Below are positions 20,479-31,500 of a DNA stretch of 34,414 bases, piece by piece (the first letter of the stretch is position 1; each line of letters begins with the position of its first letter). The position numbers and the translations under genes are program-made. The notes below the pieces were generated by a model that saw only the letters and a list, made by a program, of their open reading frames with translations, was not told the DNA's origin and searched no databases. Location of the stretch: positions 291,766-326,179 of the forward strand of contig BFEA01000572.1 of NCBI GenBank assembly GCA_003427395.1, written 5' to 3'. The DNA comes from Chara braunii (Eukaryota; Streptophyta; Charophyceae; Charales; Characeae).

Positions 20479-23400
20479 GGCCCGTGCGCAAGGATGACAC
20501 ACATAAATAGAGAAATGGTCTAAATTAAAAAGAGAATAAGAAAAAAAAAGACATGGAAATGAGTTGCTTATGGCTTATTTCAAGTTATTTGTGATTAATC
20601 TGATTTTCGCCGAATTTTCGGCTGAATTGCAAAGGTTCACGTACAGCAAGTGGAAGATGCAATATGCATGCAATCCATGCCATGTGCAAATTGTTTGAGC
20701 CTGCTGAAGGTGCGAGCGTCAAAGAGTGGGGAACGGGTCAAAGGGAGAGAGAGAGAGAGAGAGAGGTGCATGGTGAGGTGGTGCCTGGTTGGGCCTCATA
20801 TTGTCCATTTCCTGTATGAGGGAGGCTGTGAGACCGGCTTGCCCGTCACCAGTAACTGCTATGACTCTCTGTCTCGCTCTCCCTCTTTTTCTCTCTCGCC
20901 CTCCCTACTCGTTCACACGCTGGTCTTTCTCTCTCTCTCTTGTCATTTCCCAGTGTGTGAATGGCGCATCCTCTCTTTCTCTGCAGGACTTAGTGGCCAT
21001 GGGGACTAAGTTTTTGGACTGCATAGATGTCAGATATACCCAGTGGTGGCCATAATTGCAGTTGGGCACATGTGGGAATGGCTGTGTGAAGATGCTCTCT
21101 CTCTCAACGTGACTCTCTCCCTCTCTCCCTATGTGAAAAGTTAGAGAAAACGGAAAGGCCTGATCTTGCTGGCGTATCCTTCTTGGGGCTGAATTCACCA
21201 AATGTCATGGTGCAACCGATTGGTGCGCTGTATCATCCACGGGCATCGATTTCCAGTGGGTCTTGCGGGACAGCCTGACATGAGAGCAGCTTTGGACTTC
21301 GACGCAGCGATAAAGTTGGGCAATGAATCTGATGTGAACAGTATTGTGATGTGTTCATGTTTCTCTTTGTTGAGCTCTATACTGATCGTACTTCAAAGAG
21401 TCAGTTCTGTTTTGTGTCCCTATGTCGACTGAGATGTTTCTCCTTTGTGTCTCTGAGGAACGGGTGCTTTCTCGCTGGTATAGTGGAAGTATGTGGTGAG
21501 AGAGTCGTAGGGATCGTTTGGCATTTGCTACTGTTTAGGCGCTTGAGTTGCTCATCATGGCTATGGAAGATAGCTGTGTGCCGATGCTCTTCTGCAGTGG
21601 TTGTCGAAGTATAACTGTTCGATGACACGATCTTGCAGTTGCTATGTGGGGTGAAGAGAGCTTTCGCCTGATTTGGCTGTTTCGTAAGCTTTTCACCGTG
21701 GCTACCATGGACCTGGACACCGGATTTGTCTAGATACCGGACACCCGGGACAAGTTCTGAATGTCCAGATCTTGTTTGGACTAGGTTGCTCCTCAAAAAA
21801 TATTTTTGTAACCGTTTTTCTATGCCTCCCTCCCCCCCCCCCAAAGACTTGGAATGCGATTTGGAATTCCGCAATGCCCCGCAGCCAAATGTTTGTCCCA
21901 TTGCATCGCTGCCCAACATATATTGTTTTTTTCAGCCTCCTGATTGACGAGTTGGTGAAACTCCTGCGAAACAGTCTGTCACACCCCCTCCTTTTCTGTC
22001 CGCTTCTCCCTTTCGGCCTATATGGCTCACAGGGCAGTTACTAATTTAGTGTTTTTCAATTTATCTCTGAATTTCTTTTAAAAAAAAGAATTCCAGAAAA
22101 TAATAAATGTAATGTTTGAATCTGCATTGGATGCAGCGCAACGTCCCTATTCTGACCCTTGTTTTCTTTTTTTCTTTTTTTACAAAGAAGACAAGAATGT
22201 AACATACACGTCGGCGGCCTTGTACCCAAGACGTTCTGAACAGGGGGAGTTGTAAGGAAGAAGATTAAAAAAATGATTTTTTTTTTTTTCGTTGTATTTT
22301 TTTTCGCTCTGCGCTCTGATAAATTTGTGACAATATATTCTTAGTGGGAGCCATTGTCTATATTAACCTCAGGAAACATGGGTCTTTTGCTAAAAAGACT
22401 GGTCCATTGCGTGCCCTATCTGATGCTCGTTTTTTTTTCTCTCTCTGCAGAAAGTCATTCAACTCAAGCATGAGCTTGGCGGGCGGAACATTGAAGTCAA
22501 AGTCGCTACCCCTAAGGTATTAGCAAAAGTTTATAATTGGGGTTAGGGTGTAGAAGTGAACTTCTCATGCTTGCCGGTGATAAGCGATAAGCAACCGGAC
22601 TGACTTCCCCCTGAATAGATGGGGCATGTGTGGTGTGGTGTGTTGAAAAAGAAAGAAAAGAGAAGAAAAAAAGAAAGTGGGCTTTACAACTCTTGTGACT
22701 GGACTGTGTGAGTTCTCTCTCTCTCTCTCTTATCGAGAGAGGTGGATGTGAGAGATGCAATGCAATCACAGCGGTGTTGCCCTTGCAGCTAATCTGCTGC
22801 TGAGTGTGCATGAGTTGGTCTGTGTCTAATAAAAGAGCAACTCTTGTGAGATATATCACATCATGAAAGAGCCCTCCCTCGTCTTTGGAGCTCATTTGGT
22901 GACACTTGTGGAGAAGTTTGTGCGTTACGAGGGAAGGCGGGTGATGTGATTGGGGAGGTGAGATTTGGGTGATGGATTGATGTGCCAGCGTGAAGATTGG
23001 CATCGAAGTATGCATGGTTCATGAAAATGGGGGAGAAGTCTGTAGTGTCGAAATGAGTTTCAAGATATTGGAAGGCGTAACAAAAAGATTTTGAGGGAAA
23101 CAAAGTGAACGCAATTTTTTCGGGTCTTTTGTTGAGGGATATTCCCGACCTCAGCAGTTTTGAATTTGCAATGAAGTGTGAGCAGCGTTCTTTGAAGTGG
23201 GAAAGAGTATGCAAATGAAGATCGAAAAGAATGATTTGACATTGATTGAGATGTGGATATGCTGAGCGGAGGTGGTTCCTGATTTCCTGCAGCGCTGCTA
23301 AGTGCAAGATTGAATCTTGTTGACGTGGACATTGAAGATGCTGTCGTCTCTCTTTATTTCTTGGTCCTGTTACCTACCATCTCCACGCGGTAGCGTTGCA

Positions 23401-26400
23401 GATATCAGAGGTCAGTGCTGAGGAGATGGTGACCTGCCAGTGACCTTGCATCTGCGCATGTGACCCGCCATCTCCACATGGTAGCGTTGCATGAGGGAGC
23501 TGGGAGGCAACAGTGTTAAGTAAACGTATGTGAACGTGGACATGTTTCTTATTCATATGGCCTATATGTGAATGCGTCTTATTTTAGCTCTTGTCCGGAG
23601 CGCTGCAGTCTCTCCGCATATTTAGTCAGAGGCTGTCTACACTCTACACTCGATTCTCGACAATATACCTTTTGTGTAGTGTGCTGGAGTGTTGGTCTAT
23701 CCATCCGGTTCACCGTGTTTGCGTAGTGGATTTATTTACTCTATCTGCAGAAGCGTGTGAAGTGGAGGGATGGGCATAATGGTCTGGTTTGCTGATCCGG
23801 ATTGCTGGATGAGACGAAGAATATCCAATGTGGAGGTGACGTCGAACGGATTTTCTGTGCTGGCGGTGTTGTTTAGCCTTTGTATGCTGCTGTGCAAAGT
23901 TTGTGAAGGGCGGGAGTCGTCTTGGCGGTTGACCTTTTGTCTAAGATAAGATTTGAATGGGGCATCCCCAAGGATTATTGTCCCCACCAGGATTTGAACT
24001 CATGGTCTGTTTATCAACAGTTATATGTTGACGGTGGTGCCAACGATTGCAGGAGGAAATGAAGTCTGCTGTTAGACAAGGGATCACAAGGATCTTCGTT
24101 GCGCGGATCCCTCACTCTATAAATGATGACAGCTTTCGAGGGTACGTACGTTCCTATACTGCTGCCCATGACCTGTCCCTCCTCCTGTATTCAACGAACT
24201 GACACACAGGCTTGTGCGCCACAGTCCCACTTTCGGTGAATTCTTAGAGGAAAAGTTGGAAAACGGGTCTCCTTCACATCAAAGCTTTTTTTTTTTGTTT
24301 TTTTTTTTTCTGTCGACCACTGCGGTCAACACAGTACTATCGTATTTGGGTCCCGTAAAATCGTTCTCTAGTCTGACGACATGAGATGCCCCTTGCTCTT
24401 TTGTCAAGGAATTTATTTGCACCGCGTGGTAAAATTCCGATGGCTACGTTTCAGGCTCAGGCGCTCGTTTGTACTTCAACTCCTGGTAGCATTGGCGAGT
24501 CTCCCAGACTGACGTCTGAAAGAGCTTCAGGTGGAGCCTGGAAAGTTCTTACCTCGCATGCTGAGACTCTTAACGTCCCCATGGGAAAATTGGCAGACTA
24601 GGACTGTTGAGCACAAGCATTACACTCAAACCACAAAATGCTTTCAGAAGGGAATAAGTGGCACATGAGAAAAAGGAAAAAGCGAAATTGTAGATTCCAA
24701 GGGGTAACCAATGATTCGGTGAAGGGCTTCAGCGGCGAACCTTCTGCAATGGAAGGGAAGGGAGCATCAGATGCTGAGCAATGGAACAGTCGGGCGGGAA
24801 AAATTCTTGTGAAAGTATGAGGTATTCATGGTTAACCACTACTGCCCCTCCAGAGCAATCGGGCTGACCCCTGCAGTCAGGAAAAGGAACGTCCTGGGTT
24901 TCACATTGTCGATCGGATTCACAATAATGTGAACAGCCATAACGTCGCCATCATTCTGTTTTGGTTAGGAGGCTGCCCACCGCCAATTCATTTTTTTTGA
25001 ATTGAATGTGCTCGGCCTCCTATATTTCCGGAGAGGCTCGAAACGGGCGGGTTCTCCAGTTGCCTGGGGCCATGTACTGGCGGTTTGAGATTAGGCAATG
25101 TGGCCAGTCATCTTGGACGTAGTAGTTCGCCTTGAGATCAGGCAATGTCTATAGTTCATTAGTAAGGCAAGGCCTGATACATATGGATAGGATTTGCTCT
25201 ACGATACTCTCTCCCTTGTGCTTCACGCCTTGGTTTTCTTTTTCTTGATTAGGCCGCTGTTCGGCAGTACGGGGCAGGACTTATGCAGTTTCAATGGCCG
25301 ACTACATCCAGCAGGTGGGAAGCTGTCATGGCAGGAGTGATGTTAATGCTGGCAAATATGTTGGGCGGCTCAGATGTGATTGCATTCATTTTTCTTCTCT
25401 TTTTAGTTGTTTCTGAAGATTCATGTCGGTGAAAACTTCTAAGCAAATGTTTTTCAATTTCCATGGCTGGTTAGGTTAGGTTGTTCCAGGTGGAGTATGC
25501 GGTCCTGATGCTACCGGCTGACCCTTGGCCGGTATTGCCCACCTGCTGTCGCAGGTGTCGCACCTGCTGGTGGGTGCAGCCCCCGCATGTTCCCTCGTTG
25601 GAGGCTTGAGCACGGATGTGGCTGCTATGGGGTTCCCCGTGATACTATAATGACAATAAAAAAGGCCTGAAAGGCCATCCTGTCCAGATTCGACAGGTAA
25701 TTGAATTGGTTGGGCTTAAAGAATTAGCCTTCAAAAAAAAAATAGGTTGTTCCAGGTGTAAGAGTCCACTCCCTCAGAAGACTTAGTGAAAAATAACTCT
25801 CAGTAACTTCAAAGTAACTGTCAAGTGTTCTCAATATTTTTATCGCCCTTTCGACTAATGAAAAAAAAAAGACAAAAAAAGTGGAGTTTAGTCCCGATGC
25901 AAGGGCCCCTACCTTTTTCCAGAAGTCGAGGATGCTTCTGGGGATTGACCGAGGACGGTGTTCTCTTCCAAAGATTATATTCGTAAATCTGTTCATCCTC
26001 TTAATGAGCCTCAGTCCTTTTATGTGGTATTTTCGGGATCGCAAATTCCACGCGATCGATATGCACACACCATAACTGCCGGACTTTGAAAGCTTGATCT
26101 AGGGTATTAATCTGAAAATTACAGCTATTCTGGACCTTGTCGAAATGAAGGTACTACTGAACTGATCGGTGCTAGATCTGTGATTGAGCAAACTGTACCC
26201 CACATTTGAAACCATGATTGTAGGTCACATCCAGTAGATGTGAATCCCAGAAAACTCGACCCTGGAAGTCGATCGTGCCAGCAGATTTGGATCAGTTTTG
26301 TGTGCTGTAGCAGTCTGATGACCATAGTCTTTGAGGAGCAAACAACTCCCATCATCCCAATAGAATGCACGGTTATTGTAGCTGTATTTGGGGCACAACT

Positions 26401-28439
26401 TTTAGATACATGGAGAATGATCGTGCGCTCTATGTGGGTGAAGAAGGGTAGTACTTCACGACTAGCTGGTACGAAATTACTGGAATCTGCAGTTTTCTGC
26501 AGGGATGATGGGGTGTCACCAGTCGAGTATGTGACATGTTTACGAGCTGTTGTGTGGATTTGTGGTCGTCCTCTCTTGTGAACCACCAGTGCAGCGGATT
26601 CTTTGTTTTGTTTTTTTGGACCATTTCTCGATTTATGCGTGTCATCCTTGCGCAGGGGCCATGCTAATCTTCTGTATCGTTCCAATTTTAACGAATGCCC
26701 CGAAGGACAGTGCAGCGGATTCTTCTTTGTGGGACCAAACTATTTTACCAACCCCGGAAGTTCCTAGCCTTAGTGGAGGCTTTTGGCCTTTAAGAAAAAT
26801 GGTGGCGCCAAGTGTCTTGACTGGGATCCGCCGGTCCGTAACCGGTACTCTCAGTTGTTTTTGTAGGGGTCACTAGGCCAGTACCAATCCTACCCGCAGC
26901 CTGCTTGTATATGGCATGATTTTCGGGAGCAGGCTGGCACTCACGGACAACAGTTGTTCGTTTGTATGCGCACCGTCTTCCCCCCTCAAATTTGGTCGTT
27001 ATGGCATATCTAGGGGCGGTGACGACCGTTTCTCCAAACACAGCCGTAATGACCGAACATCGTACGGTCCTATTTGGGGGAAGGTGGTCGGAAAAGAGCA
27101 ATGCTGAAGTATGTATGACAACCTGGCTGTCTGTTGCTGCTTCAAAAATTTCAATTTGACAGTACTTGGCCAGGCCAAGGAGAAGGATGCAGATATTATG
27201 TGAAAGAGAGAGACACTGGGGGGAAAAACTGGTCAGGTTTAGGGATCATCTCCCTATGTCCACAAACTGAAAGCTGCCAGGGTGTGAACAACTTTCCAGA
27301 TATCAAAGAATGAAGTGACGAGGATCATATTACTTTGTCGTTCTTCTGGTCTGATGCAGAGAGTGGGTTTGTACACAGTGAGGGAAGGTTGGATGGGGGA
27401 GGTCGAAATTGCGTAGTGTGGAAAAGCAGATGGGGGATGAGTGACTGAGAGGTGGTTGTTTTTTTTGAGGAATTATCGGATCTAGGAACAACTGTCTAAT
27501 CTGAACATTCTATGGTATCTTCTATCTTTGCCGGCACAGGTATTTTGAGAAGTTTGGAAACGTCACCGATGCGTATATGCCCAAGGTATTTAAGGAGATT
27601 GCTTTTGTTTTATCACTCGGTTGCGGGGTCTTCTCTGTTGTTTTCTTGTGCACAGTTTATGCTCTGCCTGTCCATTGTTTATCTTCTCCATCCCAGATGG
27701 GGCTTTCTTTTGATGTCATTTTCAACATGCGGTGATGGGTATTGCAGCCACTTGGCTTTTCGTCGGCCGCCTGTCTTTGCTGTTGGTTCGATGAAGTGGT
27801 ATGGGACCATGATTTCGTTTGGCACAGAGCTGTGTCAAATGAATTAATTGATTTGTGTCAATATGTGTCTGGACCTTTCTGCTTATCTGTGTGCCCAATC
27901 GGATGACTGTGGTCATTAGTAGCAGCCCCTCTGATGTAGCTGTGTCGATGGGTGTGTGCTGCATAATGTCCTCAATGGCTACCGTCTTCATTGGAATACA
28001 ACGCTTGGTCATTATAGCTGTTTTTTGGGGCAACTTCAAGTCTAGCTACAGCGATAATGATCGGGCGTTCTACTCGGGTGAAGACGGTAGTCTCGGCATA
28101 TCCAGCTCTAGAAACTGCACTGCAAGAACGATGAAACGGTATGTCTTATATCGACGCGTTTGAGGTTTTGTGCAAGGCTTCAACCACACTCCTCTGCTTG
28201 GCTTTTTACAGGACCACACATCCAAGAGGCATCGAGGTATTGGCTTCATCACCTTTGAAAACTCTGGTGAGTAAGAATGCAACAAAGGAGCGTGGCAGTC
28301 GTCAAACTGGCACTCTCATCATCTTTCAACTAGTCTTCACACTCAAGAGCTCAACCTTCCCCTTGCACTTTGGCTGACGTTCGAAGTCCCTGAGCACTAT
28401 TGCTTGTCGGAGTATTTAAACTCTTGATGTGGCTCTTTA

Positions 28440-28505
<66 letters not shown>

Positions 28506-31500
28506 GCAACCCACAGTCGTGAACCTGCTGCGTGCGGACTAGAGATCGGTTTGTAGTGTGCACTGCAATTTGTTCCATGCTGTGCAGAAGGAATTCCAAT
28601 GCTATGCAGTGGGCTTGTTGGCGTGTGGCTCGTATTTCTTGTTGGGTTCCGGGGATTGTTTAAGCCACCAGTACTTGGCCCAGCTATCGGCCCCGGCGCT
28701 ACCCCGTTAACGTGCCGCGGCATTCATGCTTCGGCCTAGCGGACCGCATTGGCTGGAGGCCACAGCCAAAAAGAAAACAAAAAAGACCGACTGCGGTTCG
28801 GTAGGACTTGGCGCGCTGGGGGGTCGGAGGCTCGGCTTAGACAGCTGGGCCAAGTGCTCGTGGTTTAAAACACCGTCACCTCCTGAAAGGTTTGGCTAAC
28901 GCGTGCAGAAAAAGGTGTTGCGAATTTAATGCACCAACTGAAAAGGGGGGACCTCCCAGTAACCAGTGGGGGGGTCCACAAAAGGTAGTGGTAGGCTCTT
29001 TATGGGAAACAGTTGGTAGACGGGGAGTTAATGTCAGTGCTTGTTTGGAGTTCGTTCAATACGCTGGATGAGATGTATGTGTTCCTGAGTGTTTGGTTCT
29101 TGTATTCCCGCATCCATTGGTTCTGTGCAAAGAAAATTCTCGTCTCTTTCCTCTCCTCTCTTGGTCTTTGCTCTTCAAAAGTAGCCTTGAAAGTTTCGCC
29201 AAACGTTTTGCAGCTCTCTTAGTCAGTCCTTCGTCCCACTTTTTTCTTCCTCTGTTCGTGAAACTGTCCTCGATAAGGTAATTGTCTGCATGGGCTTGAT
29301 GGACAGCCCGGTGCCACTGATTTGATGGATGGCCTCTGCCTGCTCATGTAGTTCTCCCATCAGTCTTATGTAATGACAGTGGCACGGTGCTCATGGAATT
29401 TCTTTCCTGTGTTGTTTCTGTCTTCCTTTTTCTGTGATAGAATCTGTCGACAAGATAATGAAAGATATTCACGAGTTGGATGGGCAGCCTGTTGCGATTG
29501 ATAGAGCCCAGACAAAGGTAAGTTTCATACCCATCTGTGGTGCTGGTTTGATGTTCGGTTTGATTTCTTCGATCTCTTGAGAAGGGGGAGTGGAGAATGT
29601 TCCAAGTGATTTGCCACCTTGTGAATTTGTCTGCTTGCACACCCATTCCGCCGTCTTCCTCTCCCTCTCTCTCTCTCCCTCTCTGCCCCGTGTACAAACA
29701 CAGTCATTTTGTTGATCTGCTATTTTCTTGAATGTAATGTGCAGTTGCGTGATCTGGCTTACGTGACCTCTCGCGCTCTCTCTGTCACACTCAGACACAG
29801 TTGTTCAGCAGCTGTTGGTGGTCATCATGCAGTTCGCCAGTATGCCTGCTTGGGCAACCTTCTTTCACGCTCTCCATGGTCGGGATTGTGTGTAATTTGT
29901 GAAGTCGATGTGTGAGTGGATGTTTTGGTCGGGTTTGTGCACAGTTTACAAGGTCCATGTGTGTGTGAGTGGATGTGCTTGGACGGCAGGGGTTTCCTTT
30001 CTATAGAGTGGGCAGGCTCGAGTTCAATCACATTGCATGTCCCCCTTGATGTCTGTCTGATTCTATTTGCAGCAACCGAGTGGTGGTTCTAGGGGCACCA
30101 TACAAAGGTGCTGAACAGGACCAGCAATGCCATTCTGACAGTGCTTGCCACTGCCTGTTTCCTTGCAGGAGGAGAGCTATGGAAGATGGGGTACTGGTAT
30201 GGGTCTCGGGATGGGGTTGGGCATGGGAATGATGGGCATGGGCATGGGGGGAAGGTTTGCAGGGTGGGGTGGTTCTGGTATGGTCACCTCTTTTGATGGA
30301 TACTCTGGAGCGGATGGGTCTACATACGACCCCTCATTGGCACAGCACATGCAGCAGTATGGCAACCTGCCAATAGGAAGCGTGTTCGGTCCTAATTCGC
30401 TCGGTGGTGCGGCAGGGCAGGGAGGGATTGGAGGGAGATCGAGCCTTGATGGAGCACGCGGAGGAATTATGGCCCCAGGAATGTTGAGGGGTGCACTTGG
30501 TATGGGCATTGGGACGAAGATCTTTGTTGGAAGGCTACCACCGGAGACCACATCTGAAGATCTTCGGCGTTACTTCAACAATTTCGGAAGGATCTTGGAT
30601 GTTTACATCCCAAAGGTGAGCATTCGCACCAAGACGTCCCAATGCATTCTGCAACGGTTTGCGGTTCTCTTGGCACATGTCGCTGTTTACTGGTCCGGGC
30701 GTCATGTTGCCTGAACTTGGTCATTTCTCAGTGAGTTCAAGGCCGTAATGCAATGCGTTGCATTGTGATGGGTATGTGTCACAATGATCTGCCTCACTGT
30801 GATGGTCATTTGTTTTCTGCTTCCGCCTTACTTTGAGAACTGCGGGGTGCTGCAATCTAAGATCCATTGAGGTTATTTAAAATCTTTCCTAGAAGCCGAT
30901 GTATGCTTGCATCTTATATGAAAAGCGTGATGCTGGGCTGTTTGCTACATTCGTATGAAGCAAGCCTCTTTGCTCAAGGGATCTGGATCCACGAGCATAA
31001 GCGTTTCAGTCGACCCACAGAGTATGTTCCTCAGCCTGTCAATATGTGGTAGTCGGTCGTGAAGCGTGTGGATACCGGCTGCAGGAGCTGCTTCCCCCGT
31101 GGTGGTTCATATATAATTTCATGCTGGCAATTTCTGCCAGTTACTCAGTTTATTGCAAAGTCGAGCAGTGTAACATTGATGAGGTGGACGATACACAGGT
31201 CAGGGAGGATGGCGGAAAGCATTGCCTTCACAGGGAAAATGGCTGGAAACGTCCCTCGCACAATATGTGCGAGGTGTGAGCAAAATGCAGTTGTGTCTAT
31301 GTTCACACCCTGCACCTACGTCTGCTTCTTTTCCTTGATTGTTAGCATCTGTGTAGCACCGCGAACGTATTCGCGCCCCCCCCCGCGTTCACGCGAATGG
31401 CTCACGAACGTGTTCAGGCAAACTTTTTTTTTTCTGGATTTTTAACTCACGTTTGGCTAAGAATTTTAACATGACTCCAAGGCAAAAGTTGGTAGTGTTG

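Larger units (their letters stand above)
20338..22450. other. Intron 3, remaining content
   Basis: Apart from the U6 retrocopy, hammerhead-like copy 2 and the repeat at 22.2 kb, this intron shows only short simple repeats (GA near 20,746-20,764 and CT-rich runs near 20,870-20,950) and frames without domains. Confidence 0.5.

Noticed and set aside
20429-20526. Functional U6 snRNA gene
   Set aside because: Flanking direct repeats and an A-rich tail point to a retrocopy, no upstream USE/TATA arrangement is evident, and conserved positions are changed.
22512-23332. Overlapping minus-strand frames of 90-167 codons in intron 4
   Set aside because: No domain or splice structure was recognised, and they lie inside the intron of a well-supported gene.
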